A stretch of DNA of 64,000 bases from NCBI GenBank assembly GCA_947585115.1, contig CANPWW010000004.1, forward strand, positions 1 to 64,000. The letters run 5' to 3'. Made by a program: the position numbers and the translations under genes. The stretch comes from an uncultured Monoglobus sp. GTDB lineage: Bacteria; Bacillota; Clostridia; Monoglobales; Monoglobaceae. Positions 8,896 to 19,125 of this stretch are shown one piece after another. The number at the start of each line of letters is the position of its first letter. The stretch's first letter is position 1. Below the pieces are notes generated by a model. The model did not search any database. It saw only the letters and a program-made list of their open reading frames with translations, and was not told the origin of the DNA.

Positions 8896-10781
8896 TAATC
8901 GATCAAACCGCCGTCAGCGCCTCCGCCGTCTTCGGAACCTCCGCCGCTGTCCAAATCGGCGGAATCCTCGGAGCCTCCTCCGCTGCCTGAATTACCGGAA
9001 TCCTCGGAGCCTCCGCCACTGCCGCTGTCGGAATCTTCGGAACCTCCGCCCGAGCCTCCAGAGCTTTCGCGCTCGGTATAAGAATCCGAATCGGATCTTG
9101 TATCGGATCTGTCGTTATCAATTTTTTCGGATGAAGCTTCCTCGTTTCTGTTATTGTTGGTGGTCGTATCAGATTCTGTTCTGCTGTTATTTTGTTTAAC
9201 TTCCTTTGTAGGCTCGGGAGTCTTTTCCGGACCGGAACTTACTGTCAGAGTTACCATATCGCCCGCCGCAAGCGCGCTGCCCGCTACGGGGGTCTGCTCA
9301 AACACAAGACCTTCCTTAACATCCGCGTTTACCTTTTCTATTTTTCCGCACTCCAGGCCCAGCTTCTCAAGATCGGCCTTTGCCTCGTCGTATGACATGC
9401 CTGAATAACTTTTAAGCGTTATTGACGAACTGCCTGAACTGGTTATTACTCTTATTATAATATTGTCTCTGTTCGCAACGGTCGTTCCGGAGCTCGGAGA
9501 CTGTTCGAGTATGGTTCCGACAGGCTGAGTGCTTTCGGTTTTGCTCTGCTCAAGAATACTGAATGTTTTGCCGTATTCGGACTGAGCATCTTTAAGAGTT
9601 TTACCCACAAGGTTGGGAATCGAAATCGTGTCGGATGATGTCATGAATATTCCGAAACCGTCAGTCACCGCGAAAGCTACCGCTATACCCGCCGCGAGAA
9701 CAGCAAGAGCTGAAATAAAAGCAACAAACGCGATTTTGCGCTCTTTTTTCTTTTTTATTCTTCTCGCTCTTTTCTCGTTAAGTCTCTCCATAGCCTCAAA
9801 CTCCTTGTCCTGCTTGTCGTAATCGTCAAGATCAATACCTGGAATTCTGCTGCCAAGACTGCCGTCACTGTTTATCGACGGCAATTTGACCGTGTTGGAG
9901 CCCGAGGCCGAATTTGCCGAGCGCGGCTTTCTCTTATTATAAACCTGAATATCGGGATCAATAAGAACTTTATTGATATCCGAAATCATATCGGTGATAG
10001 ACGAGTATCTGCTGTTTTGCTCTTTCGTCATAGCTTTCATAACAACAGCCTCGAGAGCCTTTGGGACATCGGGATTGATCTCGGTTATAGGCGTCGGCGT
10101 TTCCTGCAAATGCTTGATGGCGATCGCCACAGCCGTGCTGTCGTCAAACGGGAGCGTTCCCGTGAGCATCTCGTACATAACAACGCCCATGGAATAAATA
10201 TCGGTGCGCTCGTCCGTGTATCCGCCTCTCGCCTGCTCGGGCGAAAGATAATGCGCGGTGCCGATCGTATTGTTGCTCGCCATGGTTGTCGTCGCCTGAG
10301 TTGCGGCGCGCGCGATCCCGAAATCGGTTATTTTGAGAACGCCGTCGGGAGCCATTATTATATTCTGCGGCTTAATATCACGGTGAATAACCGAATTATT
10401 GTGGGCCTCTTCAATACCCTCGCATATCTGAAGCGCGAATTCCGCCGCCTTGCGCCAGGGAATAACTTCCACGCGCTCAATGTAATCCTTTAGAGTCTCG
10501 CCCTCGATATATTCCATAACGATATAGTACATGCCGTCTTCACAGCCGACATCGTAAATTGAAACAATATGGGGATTCGAAAGGCTGGCGGCCGCCTGCG
10601 CCTCGGTGTTAAAGCGTCTAACAAACTCTTTGTCGTCCTTATAGTCGTCTTTCAGAACTTTGACGGCCACATATCGGTTAAGGAGTTTATCTTTGGATTT
10701 GTAAACGCGCGCCATGCCGCCCTTTCCGATTTCCTCGATGATTTCATATCTCCCTGCTATCATTTTACCAATCATATTCAT
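8895..10781 (-). CDS. prkC: Ser/Thr protein kinase with PASTA domains and GGGSED-repeat extracellular tail
   Basis: GKGGMARVYKSKD, HRDIKPQN, DFGIARA, TM helix, two PASTA domains, four GGGSED repeats at C-terminus. Confidence 0.93.
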   Translation of the reverse strand: MNMIGKMIAGRYEIIEEIGKGGMARVYKSKDKLLNRYVAVKVLKDDYKDDKEFVRRFNTEAQAAASLSNPHIVSIYDVGCEDGMYYIVMEYIEGETLKDYIERVEVIPWRKAAEFALQICEGIEEAHNNSVIHRDIKPQNIIMAPDGVLKITDFGIARAATQATTTMASNNTIGTAHYLSPEQARGGYTDERTDIYSMGVVMYEMLTGTLPFDDSTAVAIAIKHLQETPTPITEINPDVPKALEAVVMKAMTKEQNSRYSSITDMISDINKVLIDPDIQVYNKRKPRSANSASGSNTVKLPSINSDGSLGSRIPGIDLDDYDKQDKEFEAMERLNEKRARRIKKKKERKIAFVAFISALAVLAAGIAVAFAVTDGFGIFMTSSDTISIPNLVGKTLKDAQSEYGKTFSILEQSKTESTQPVGTILEQSPSSGTTVANRDNIIIRVITSSGSSSITLKSYSGMSYDEAKADLEKLGLECGKIEKVNADVKEGLVFEQTPVAGSALAAGDMVTLTVSSGPEKTPEPTKEVKQNNSRTESDTTTNNNRNEEASSEKIDNDRSDTRSDSDSYTERESSGGSGGGSEDSDSGSGGGSEDSGNSGSGGGSEDSADLDSGGGSEDGGGADGGLID

Positions 10782-11539
10782 ATAGCACTTTCCTCCTCAA
10801 GAATTCGTATAACGATAACCGTTATATTATCCAGACCGCCGTTCTCTTTTGCCAGGTCCATAAGCTTTTCCGCGGTTTCTCTCGAACTTCCGCCCTGCCT
10901 CACGACGCTCAAAATAACGTTATCTTCAACCATTCCGGATAGTCCGTCGCTGCACATTATGATGCTGTCACCCGGTTTGTATTCATACTCAAAAATATCG
11001 GCCTTCGTTGTCTCGTCGCTTCCCACGGCTCTGGTAATAATATTTTTCTGCGGATGTATTCTTGCCTCTTCTTTTGTGATCGTTCCGCACTCGACCATTT
11101 CCTCAACAACCGAATGATCGACCGTTATTTGATATATCTCGTTATTACGGCAGGCGTAAGCCCTGCTGTCGCCTATGTTCGCGATAAAACCCTCGCCGTC
11201 CGCGAAGGCGCAGACAACCGCCGTTGTGCCCATTCCGCTGCGTGTTATATCCTCACGGGACATTTTATATATGCTTGCGTTGGCGTCCGAGAGCGCGTCA
11301 TTTATATGCCTCGGAACGTCGGACGGCGGACTGTCGGATAAAATGCCGATCAGCGAGTTTGTTATATAATCAACCGCGAGCTTGCTCGCGACCTCGCCGG
11401 CATTATGTCCGCCCATACCGTCAGCCACCACGCAGAAACCGGGCTCCGTGCCGTTTTCAAAGCCGCAGATAATGTAACTGTCCTCGTTCAGTTCTCTGAC
11501 GCAGCCGGTGTCGGTAACACCATAAACATCAAATCTCAA
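10778..11539 (-). CDS. prpC: PP2C-family protein phosphatase
   Basis: GCVRELNEDSY, VADGMGGHNAGEVAS, GDSRAY, CSDGLSGMV; 4-nt overlap with kinase. Confidence 0.93.
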   Translation of the reverse strand: MRFDVYGVTDTGCVRELNEDSYIICGFENGTEPGFCVVADGMGGHNAGEVASKLAVDYITNSLIGILSDSPPSDVPRHINDALSDANASIYKMSREDITRSGMGTTAVVCAFADGEGFIANIGDSRAYACRNNEIYQITVDHSVVEEMVECGTITKEEARIHPQKNIITRAVGSDETTKADIFEYEYKPGDSIIMCSDGLSGMVEDNVILSVVRQGGSSRETAEKLMDLAKENGGLDNITVIVIRILEEESAI

Positions 11540-12588
11540 TGTTCATTACCTCCATTCTGCTCAAGATTATGCGTTGAGCGCAGCTGCCCGCAGGCAGCCG
11601 AAATATCGCTTCCCATCTCGCGCCGCACGGTAGCCGGTATTCCCTTTGACGCGAGAATTTCCGAAAACATCCGAACTGACTCGGAACCGGGCGGCGAAAA
11701 TCCGGTGCCGTCAACACTGTTCACCGGAATTAAATTAACATGGCAAAGCATGCCTTTAAGCAATTTTGCAAGTTCTCTCGCTTTATCGGCGCCGTCGCTG
11801 ACCCCGTCAATCAGGGTATATTCAAAAGTCAGTCGGCGCCCCGTTCTCTCTATGTAATATCGGCAGGCGGGAATAAGCTTCTCAAGATTATATTTCCTGT
11901 TGATCGGCATTATTTTATTTCTCGCCATATCGTTTGCCGCGTGCAACGACACGGCAAGGGTGATCTGAAGCCGCATATCGGCAAGCTCATAAATTTTCGG
12001 AACAATTCCGCACGTCGACACGGTTATATGCCTTTGTCCTATTCCGAGGCCCAAAGGCTCGTTTACGTTTTTTATAAAAGCTGTCACATTTTCAAAATTA
12101 TCAAGCGGCTCGCCGACGCCCATAATGACAATATTCGAGATCCGTTCGCCAAGGTCGCGCTCGACGGTAATTATCTGGTCAATGATCTCGCCGGAGCTTA
12201 AACTGCGAATTTTGCCTCCGATCGTGGAAGCGCAGAATTTGCAGCCCATAGCGCAGCCAACCTGGCTTGAAACGCATAACGAATATCCGTGCTTGTATTT
12301 CATCAGCACCGACTCAATAAAATTTCCGTCACCTAATTTTAACAAATATCTGCGTGTCCCGTCAAGACTTGAGACAAATCTTTTTTGAATAATCATTGTG
12401 TTTATTTCACAAATCTCTTCCAGCTTTTCACGCAGTGCTTTTGGTATATTCGTCATTTCGTCAAAACTTGAAACTTTTTCATATAACCATTTGTATATCT
12501 GTTTTGCTCTGAATTCAGGCTCGCCAAGCGACACAACAAAATTCTCAAGTTCAGAGAGCGAAAAATCTTTGAGTTTGATTTTTTCCAT
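11536..12588 (-). CDS. rlmN: 23S rRNA (adenine2503-C2)-methyltransferase
   Basis: Radical SAM motif GCKFCAST, SSQVGCAMGC, GVGEPLDNFENV, RREMGSDISAACGQL. Confidence 0.95.
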   Translation of the reverse strand: MEKIKLKDFSLSELENFVVSLGEPEFRAKQIYKWLYEKVSSFDEMTNIPKALREKLEEICEINTMIIQKRFVSSLDGTRRYLLKLGDGNFIESVLMKYKHGYSLCVSSQVGCAMGCKFCASTIGGKIRSLSSGEIIDQIITVERDLGERISNIVIMGVGEPLDNFENVTAFIKNVNEPLGLGIGQRHITVSTCGIVPKIYELADMRLQITLAVSLHAANDMARNKIMPINRKYNLEKLIPACRYYIERTGRRLTFEYTLIDGVSDGADKARELAKLLKGMLCHVNLIPVNSVDGTGFSPPGSESVRMFSEILASKGIPATVRREMGSDISAACGQLRSTHNLEQNGGNEH

Positions 12589-12638
12589 ATATTCTCCGTT
12601 CCGCCGCGATAAAATCGGCTTTTAAAACGCTCGGCAGC

Positions 12639-13922
12639 CTATGTTTTGAAAAGTTTCGCGATATAGAATCCGCTGCCTTCGGTTTCGTGGGTGAGCAATG
12701 TTTTTTGTGAAACAAGCTTGAAATCGCTGTGCTTCTCAAGGAACCGCTCAATTTGTCTTTCGTTTTCGGCTTTTAAGATCGTGCATGTGCTGTATACCAT
12801 AATTCCGCCGCTTTTGACGTATTTAGCCGCAGTTTCAAGCAGCCCGCGCTGTATTTTTACAAGCTCCTCAATATCGCCCTCTCTGCGCGTCCACCTGATA
12901 TCGGGTTTTGAATGTATAACTCCGAGCCCCGAACATGGAGCGTCAAGAAGCACGCGATCAGCCTTGCCTATATAATCGGAAACGGGGACGGAAGCGTCGA
13001 GGGCCTCGGCGGTAATGATGTCTATCCCGAGTCTTTCGGCGGCTGCGTTTATAAGTCCTATCTTATGTTTGTGAATATCAAAGGCGCGTATCTCGCCTCG
13101 GTTATCCATAAGCTCGGCGATATGAGTTGTTTTTCCGCCCGGAGCCGCGCACATATCTATCACAAACATTCCGGGTTTCGGTTCAAGCGCGAGAGTCGCC
13201 AGCTGGGAACTTCGGTTCTGTACAGTAAACAATCCGTTTTTGTATGTATCCGACTCGGAAATATTCAGGCCGCCGTGAACCTTGAAACATCCTTCTATCT
13301 CCGAATCCGGCTCGGCGCTTATGCCGTCCGCTTTAATCAGAGCGATAAAATTATCACGCTTTTTAAGTCGGTTTTGCCGAATGTACGGCGGATATGCCTT
13401 ATTTGCTGCGGAAAGTATTTTCTCGCAGGTATCTGTCCCGTAATCGGATATGATATGCTCGACTATCCATTTCGGAAACGAGAGCGTTATCGATAAATAC
13501 TCGGCCTCGTCGTCGGCGCGGTCTGGGTATACGATGTCATTTTTGCCTCTGCACAGGCTCCGCAGCACCCCGTTCACAAAACCGCGGGAGCGCCCCGCGA
13601 ATTTGCGCGCAAGCTTCACGGATTCGTCGCACGCTGCCGAATCGGGAACGCGGTCAAGCATGATTATCTGAAACGCGCCGATTTCGAGTATTGTTCTGAC
13701 CTGAGCCGACATTTTCCTGATTTTTATCTTCGAAAACCGGGAGATCACATAATCAAGCAGAAGTCTGTTTTTAAGGCAGCCGTAGGTCAGCTCCGTGGCG
13801 AACGAGCGCTCAAGCCCGCTGATATCGTTTTGCGAAAACACCTCGTTCAGCGCCATGTTTATATATGTTTTGCCGCGCTCAAACTTGATCAAAGCCAGAA
13901 ACGCGGCCTCTCTTCCGTTCAT
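12639..13922 (-). CDS. rsmB: 16S rRNA (cytosine967-C5)-methyltransferase
   Basis: NusB-like N-terminus, CAAPGGKTTHIAE, DAPCSGLGV, YSTCT. Confidence 0.93.
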   Translation of the reverse strand: MNGREAAFLALIKFERGKTYINMALNEVFSQNDISGLERSFATELTYGCLKNRLLLDYVISRFSKIKIRKMSAQVRTILEIGAFQIIMLDRVPDSAACDESVKLARKFAGRSRGFVNGVLRSLCRGKNDIVYPDRADDEAEYLSITLSFPKWIVEHIISDYGTDTCEKILSAANKAYPPYIRQNRLKKRDNFIALIKADGISAEPDSEIEGCFKVHGGLNISESDTYKNGLFTVQNRSSQLATLALEPKPGMFVIDMCAAPGGKTTHIAELMDNRGEIRAFDIHKHKIGLINAAAERLGIDIITAEALDASVPVSDYIGKADRVLLDAPCSGLGVIHSKPDIRWTRREGDIEELVKIQRGLLETAAKYVKSGGIMVYSTCTILKAENERQIERFLEKHSDFKLVSQKTLLTHETEGSGFYIAKLFKT

Positions 13923-13926
13923 ATTA

Positions 13927-14634
13927 TCAATCCCGTCTTGAGTTGCGCGAGATAAGGATCAGGCGCAGCAGGGTCATCAGCGCGCTGAACGCGGCTGCCA
14001 CATAGGTCATAGCGGCGGCAGACAAAACCTTTTTCGCTCCGCTGAGCTCCTGCGGGCTCAGCATGTTGTAAGATTCAAGTGTTTTGAGCGCCCTGCCGCT
14101 GGCGTTGAACTCAACCGGAAGCGTGATAAGCTGAAAAACGACCGTAGCGCAGTAAAGCAGGATCCCGATATCAATGATGATCGGGGCGATGCCGCCGAAA
14201 GCGGTCAGTATAAATCCGATCAGAATAATCGGCATCGACAGTTTGCTGCATATGTTTACAGCGGGATATATGCCGTTTCTGACGCGTATCGGTCCGTATC
14301 CGGTGGCGTACTGAACAGCGTGTCCGCACTCGTGCGCGGCGACTCCGATAGCGCCGATACTGTTGCTCGCATAAGTCGAATCAGACAGGCTCACAACATT
14401 GGTGCGCGGGTCAAAGTTGTCGGTCAGGTTTCCGGGTATATGCTGAACGCGCACGTTCCTGAGACCGTTGCGGTCGAGTATAAGACGAGCCGCCTCGGCG
14501 CCGGTCATTCCGCGCATGTTGATAACTTTTGAATATTTATTAAATGTGCTTGACACCCTGGCTTGAGCCCACATTGCCAATATGATCGCAGGTATGAGCA
14601 AAATTACCGTAGGGTCAAAATATCCTAAATACAT
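13927..14634 (-). CDS. Neutral zinc metallopeptidase (YugP-like membrane protein)
   Basis: VAAHECGHAVQYA zinc motif plus several TM segments. Confidence 0.88.
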   Translation of the reverse strand: MYLGYFDPTVILLIPAIILAMWAQARVSSTFNKYSKVINMRGMTGAEAARLILDRNGLRNVRVQHIPGNLTDNFDPRTNVVSLSDSTYASNSIGAIGVAAHECGHAVQYATGYGPIRVRNGIYPAVNICSKLSMPIILIGFILTAFGGIAPIIIDIGILLYCATVVFQLITLPVEFNASGRALKTLESYNMLSPQELSGAKKVLSAAAMTYVAAAFSALMTLLRLILISRNSRRD

Positions 14635-14673
14635 AATAATCCTCCTTCGCTTTTGTTTCTATATCGTCACAAT

Positions 14674-15597
14674 TTATTTTAATATCTCGCCGACCTCTAT
14701 GCTGTGTCCGTTTAAATAGCTTTCGGCGGACATCCGCTTGCCGCCTCTCATCTGAAGCTCCTCAATAAGCACGCTTCCGTTTCGGCACGCGATCTCTATC
14801 TTTTTGTCACGAAGTCCTAGAACCACGCCGGGAACGCCGTCACCGTCGGACTCGGCGGCTCTGAATATCTTCATGATCTCGCCCTTATATTCCGAATATG
14901 CTGTCGGCCAAGGGTTGACGCCTCGGATAAGATTTATGATTTCCCCGCTTGTTTTGGTCCAGTCTATATGTCCCGTGGACTTTTCCATCATCGGCGCGTA
15001 GGTTGCAGCCTCATCGTCCTGCTTTATTCTGGGAGCTGTACCGTTTTCCAGAGCTTCGATAGTCTTAACTATAAGCTCTCCGCCGAGCCGCGCGAGACGG
15101 TCAAAAAGCTCTCCCGCAGTCTCTGCCGCGCCTATCTCAACTTCTTCTTTAAGAATAATATCTCCGGTATCAAGTTCTCTGGCCATATGCATTGTGGTGA
15201 CCCCGGTGATCTTATCCCCGTTTATAATGCACCGCTGGATAGGCGCCGCGCCGCGGTATTTCGGAAGCAGCGAGCCGTGAACATTTACGCACCCGTACTT
15301 CGGAAAGTCGAGAATGTACCCGGGCAGGATTTTACCGTACGCGGCCACAACAATTATATCCGGACTCAGCTCTTTGAGCGTATCAAGAAACGCGTGATTT
15401 TTCAGAGTTTCGGGTTGATAGACAGGAACTCCGATTTTCTGCGCCGCGATCTTTATATCGGTCGGCTGCGTTTTGTGGCCCCTGCCTTTCGGCCTGTCTG
15501 GCTGAGAAACCGCGGCCACTATCTCGTGCCCGGCCTCCGCGATCGCTTCAAGCGACGGCACCGCGAAATCCGGTGTTCCCATAAACAATACTCTCAT
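14674..15597 (-). CDS. fmt: Methionyl-tRNA formyltransferase
   Basis: FMGTPDFAVPSLEAI, VNVHGSLLPKYRGAAPIQ. Confidence 0.95.
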   Translation of the reverse strand: MRVLFMGTPDFAVPSLEAIAEAGHEIVAAVSQPDRPKGRGHKTQPTDIKIAAQKIGVPVYQPETLKNHAFLDTLKELSPDIIVVAAYGKILPGYILDFPKYGCVNVHGSLLPKYRGAAPIQRCIINGDKITGVTTMHMARELDTGDIILKEEVEIGAAETAGELFDRLARLGGELIVKTIEALENGTAPRIKQDDEAATYAPMMEKSTGHIDWTKTSGEIINLIRGVNPWPTAYSEYKGEIMKIFRAAESDGDGVPGVVLGLRDKKIEIACRNGSVLIEELQMRGGKRMSAESYLNGHSIEVGEILK

Positions 15598-15699
15598 GTA
15601 TACCTCCGGTATGATTTTTCTGATTTTCTGATATTAATATTCTGATATTAATATATTATACTACATTCAAATAAATTTATCAAGACAATTATACTATTA

Positions 15700-15729
15700 T
15701 TGACAATTTTATTAAAATTGTGGTAGTAT
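15700..15729 (+). promoter_or_regulatory. Putative sigma-A promoter with embedded 19-bp palindrome upstream of hisH
   Basis: TTGACA - 18 nt - TAGTAT; perfect inverted repeat ACAATTTTA-T-TAAAATTGT at 15703-15721. Confidence 0.6.
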
Positions 15730-15747
15730 AGACCTGAGGTGACACAC

Positions 15748-16353
15748 ATGATTGCTATAATTGACTACGGAGCGGGCAACCTGCGCTCCGTTGAAAAGGC
15801 TTTGGAGTATCTCGGATTTAAGGCTAAAATCACATCCGATCCAAAAGAAATATTAAATTCGGACAAAATGATCCTTCCGGGCGTCGGGGCTTTCGGCGTC
15901 TGCATGGAGTCGATAAAAAACGCGCGGCTTGACGACTGCATACGCGAAGCGATCGCGCATAACAAGCCGTTTTTCGGCATCTGTCTGGGGCTCCAGCTGC
16001 TTTTTGACGAGAGCGACGAGTCGCCGGGCGCCGAAGGCTTGTCAATATTCGAGGGCGGAAACAAAAGGATAAGCGCATCGGAAGGGCTAAAGATCCCCCA
16101 TATGGGCTGGAACTCGATAACATATGACAAAAGCTGCCCGGTTTTTGACGGGATCGGCGATGAGCCTTATATGTATTTTGTACATTCATATCACATTGCG
16201 CCGAATGATGAGAGCATAGTTTGCGCGCACACCGAATACGGCGCAAAAATTCCCGTTGCGGTGCATAAAAATAATATTTTCGCCACTCAGTTCCATCCGG
16301 AAAAAAGCGGAGACACCGGACTTGTTATACTCAAAAATTTCGGAAGCCTGTAA
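15748..16353 (+). CDS. hisH: Imidazole glycerol phosphate synthase subunit HisH
   Basis: [31 protein letters not shown]. Confidence 0.94.
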   Translation: MIAIIDYGAGNLRSVEKALEYLGFKAKITSDPKEILNSDKMILPGVGAFGVCMESIKNARLDDCIREAIAHNKPFFGICLGLQLLFDESDESPGAEGLSIFEGGNKRISASEGLKIPHMGWNSITYDKSCPVFDGIGDEPYMYFVHSYHIAPNDESIVCAHTEYGAKIPVAVHKNNIFATQFHPEKSGDTGLVILKNFGSL

Positions 16354-16367
16354 AGGAGGTTTGCTTT

Positions 16368-17144
16368 ATGCTTGCAAAACGTATTATCCCCTGTCTTGAC
16401 GTTAAAAACGGACGGGTTGTAAAGGGAGTTAACTTTATAAATCTTATAGACGCCGGAGACCCGGTGGAAGTAGCGAAGGTTTACAACAAAGCGGGCGCGG
16501 ACGAGCTTGTTTTTCTGGATATAACCGCCACGCACGAGGCTCGCGGCACGGTGATAGAAATGGCTAAAAGAGTAGCCGAGACCGTGTTTATCCCGTTTAC
16601 CGTCGGCGGCGGCATAAAAACCGTCGACGACTTTCGGGAACTGCTGCTTCAGGGAGCCGATAAGATCTCGATCAATTCATCGGCGATACGAAATCCGCGG
16701 CTCATATCGGACGCCGCCGAAAAATTCGGCAGTCAGTGCGTTGTTGTCGCGATAGACGCGAAGCGGCGCGAGGACAGTAACGCTGCCGAGCCTCGGTGGA
16801 ACGTATATATAAACGGCGGCAGGATAGACACCGGGCTTGACGCGGTTGAATGGGCAAAGCGCGCCGAATCACTCGGCGCGGGCGAGATATTGCTGACATC
16901 AATGGACTGTGACGGAACAAAGGCCGGCTATGACATTGAACTGACGCGCGCGATTGCCGAAAGCGTGTCGATACCCGTCATAGCGTCGGGCGGAGCGGGA
17001 ACACCGGAGCATTTTAAAGACGCTTTGACCGAAGGAAAAGCGGACGCCGCGCTCGCTGCCTCCCTCTTCCACTTCCGCGAAATTGAAATAGGCGACCTCA
17101 AAGATTATCTCAGATCTGAGGGAGTGCCCGTGAGACGGAGCTGA
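16368..17144 (+). CDS. hisF: Imidazole glycerol phosphate synthase subunit HisF
   Basis: [45 protein letters not shown]. Confidence 0.95.
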   Translation: MLAKRIIPCLDVKNGRVVKGVNFINLIDAGDPVEVAKVYNKAGADELVFLDITATHEARGTVIEMAKRVAETVFIPFTVGGGIKTVDDFRELLLQGADKISINSSAIRNPRLISDAAEKFGSQCVVVAIDAKRREDSNAAEPRWNVYINGGRIDTGLDAVEWAKRAESLGAGEILLTSMDCDGTKAGYDIELTRAIAESVSIPVIASGGAGTPEHFKDALTEGKADAALAASLFHFREIEIGDLKDYLRSEGVPVRRS

Positions 17145-17148
17145 TATA

Positions 17149-18387
17149 ATGACATACGACCGAGCGATCAAATATATTCACTCAATACCAAAATTCAGCC
17201 GCGTTTTGGGAAATGACCTTCTGCGCGTTCTGCTAAAAAAACTCGGCGACCCGCATAAAAAGCTTAAATTTATTCATGTGGGCGGCACAAACGGCAAAGG
17301 CAGCACCGCGACAATGATCTCCGAAATTTTACAATCGGCGGGGTATAAGACCGGTTTGTTTACATCGCCGTTTCTCGTTCGCTTCAACGAAAGGATCAGG
17401 ATAAACGGCGAACCGATAGGCGACGGCGAGCTTGCTGAAATTGTAACTTACATAAAAGAAATATCAGAAAAATACGACGTCGAGGTATCGGAGTTTGCTT
17501 TTATAACCGCCGTTGCAATGCTTTATTTTCTGCGTGAAAGCTGCGATATTGTCGTGCTTGAGGTCGGACTGGGCGGCAGGCTTGACGCTACAAACGTTAT
17601 CGAAAAATCCGAGGTGACCGTGCTGACCTCTATCGGACTTGACCACTGCCAATATCTGGGCGGCACTCTCGACAGTATTTCACGTGAAAAGCTGGGTATA
17701 GTCAAACGCGGCTCTCCGCTCGTTTTGTACCCAAAACAGGACGATATTGTTTTTAAAAACGCCAAAGATATCTGTATTAAACTGAACTCCGAGTTGATTA
17801 TTCCGGAGCTTCCGACCGGGTATGATCGAAACAGCAGGTCATTCACTTATAAAGACGAAAAATACACTCTCGCAATGAACGGAGAGTTTCAGGCCGTGAA
17901 CGCGGTGACGGCGATCGAAACCGCGATAACGCTGTCCAAAAACAGCTATGATATTAACATAAATCATATAAAACACGGCCTGTCGCGCGCGAGAATCAAC
18001 GGCAGACTTGAGCGGATAGGAAACGTGCTGATCGACGGCGCGCATAATCCTCAAGCGGTCGGAGCCCTGCTTGACGAGCTCGAAGGCCTGCGAGAACCCA
18101 TACATTTTGTCACCGCCGTCATGGATGACAAAGATCACGCCGAAATAACAAGCTTGATCTCGCAATTTTGCGAAAAACATAATTCCGAAGTCACGGTAAC
18201 GCAACTTGATATGCCTCGCTGCCTCAGTTCTAATAAACTTGCGGCCGAATTTACGCGCCGCGGTATTGCCGCGAAAACCACAGAATCACCCGCCGCCGCT
18301 TTGGACAAACTCAAAAATTTTGACGGAACAATATGCGTGTGCGGCTCGCTGTATCTGGCGGGAGAGATAAAAAAGCTTCTCACATAA
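17149..18387 (+). CDS. folC: Folylpolyglutamate synthase / dihydrofolate synthase
   Basis: HVGGTNGKGSTATMISEIL, LTSIGLDHCQYLGGTL, DGAHNPQAV. Confidence 0.93.
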   Translation: MTYDRAIKYIHSIPKFSRVLGNDLLRVLLKKLGDPHKKLKFIHVGGTNGKGSTATMISEILQSAGYKTGLFTSPFLVRFNERIRINGEPIGDGELAEIVTYIKEISEKYDVEVSEFAFITAVAMLYFLRESCDIVVLEVGLGGRLDATNVIEKSEVTVLTSIGLDHCQYLGGTLDSISREKLGIVKRGSPLVLYPKQDDIVFKNAKDICIKLNSELIIPELPTGYDRNSRSFTYKDEKYTLAMNGEFQAVNAVTAIETAITLSKNSYDININHIKHGLSRARINGRLERIGNVLIDGAHNPQAVGALLDELEGLREPIHFVTAVMDDKDHAEITSLISQFCEKHNSEVTVTQLDMPRCLSSNKLAAEFTRRGIAAKTTESPAAALDKLKNFDGTICVCGSLYLAGEIKKLLT

Positions 18388-18389
18388 CA

Positions 18390-18411
18390 AAAGCCGCCCG
18401 AGGGCGGCTTT
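18390..18411. terminator. Bidirectional terminator between convergent genes
   Basis: AAAGCCGCCC-GA-GGGCGGCTTT flanked by A/T runs. Confidence 0.8.
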
Positions 18412-18416
18412 AAAAT

Positions 18417-19037
18417 TTAGTCATTATCAACTTCCCAGGAAACTATTGTTCCGTCGCTTGCCAAAACTTCCGCGGAATATTCAGTCCTGCCAACACGGAA
18501 CTCTATGTCATAAACCTCTCTGCCGTCGTCAAAATCTTTTTTGGCTTCGGTGAATCTCACATCGGCCTCATTGAGGCCGGCTTTTTGAAGCGCTATTTCC
18601 TTCGCCTTGTCAAGCGTTATTCCTGCGGCAGACTGCGCGCCTTGCTGCGTGTTTTGACTGTTCTGCGGAGCCGGCTTCGCAGTGGGAGATGTTCCCGTCA
18701 CGATATTGTCTGCGTCGGTCACCGTGGTCTTTTTGTCGCTGAGTTCAACACGCTTCTGATCCTCGTACCATGTAACTTCCTTGCCCATTATCTCTCCGAT
18801 GGCGCGGATGGGCAGATAGGTCGAGCCGTTATATAAAATCGGGTCAACAACTTCGCCGTTGACGTTCTTGAACGTGCGCTCGGTTCCGTCAATAACGATC
18901 GTAAAATCGGGTCTGAGCTCGGCTTGAATGTTCTGCGCGATCGTAGCCGCGCAGCCTCCGACCGCAACGCATAAAACGCACAACAGAACCGCGGCGGTTA
19001 TCGAGATCTTCTTGTTCATCTTTTTCATAATATACAT
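18417..19037 (-). CDS. Secreted protein with copper-amine-oxidase-like stalk domain and PepSY domain
   Basis: Signal peptide; FTIVIDGTERTFKNVNGEVVDPILYNGSTYLPIRAIGEIMGKEVTWYEDQKRVEL; ITLDKAKEIALQKAGL...YDIEF... Confidence 0.8.
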   Translation of the reverse strand: MYIMKKMNKKISITAAVLLCVLCVAVGGCAATIAQNIQAELRPDFTIVIDGTERTFKNVNGEVVDPILYNGSTYLPIRAIGEIMGKEVTWYEDQKRVELSDKKTTVTDADNIVTGTSPTAKPAPQNSQNTQQGAQSAAGITLDKAKEIALQKAGLNEADVRFTEAKKDFDDGREVYDIEFRVGRTEYSAEVLASDGTIVSWEVDND

Positions 19038-19125
19038 CTCCTATCTATATAGTATTTATTATATTTTAATATAAAATAATTGCAAAAATATAGATAATTT
19101 GTGAATATTTTATAAACTTTGAAAT

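Noticed and set aside
15631-15660. Direct repeat TTCTGATATTAATA x2 between fmt and hisH
   Set aside because: Short AT-rich duplication, not distinguishable from chance or slippage.
8895-16353. Absence of def, priA, spoVM and rpmB from the fmt-rsmB-prkC block
   Set aside because: Gene order in this block varies among Clostridia; absence inside one window is not informative.
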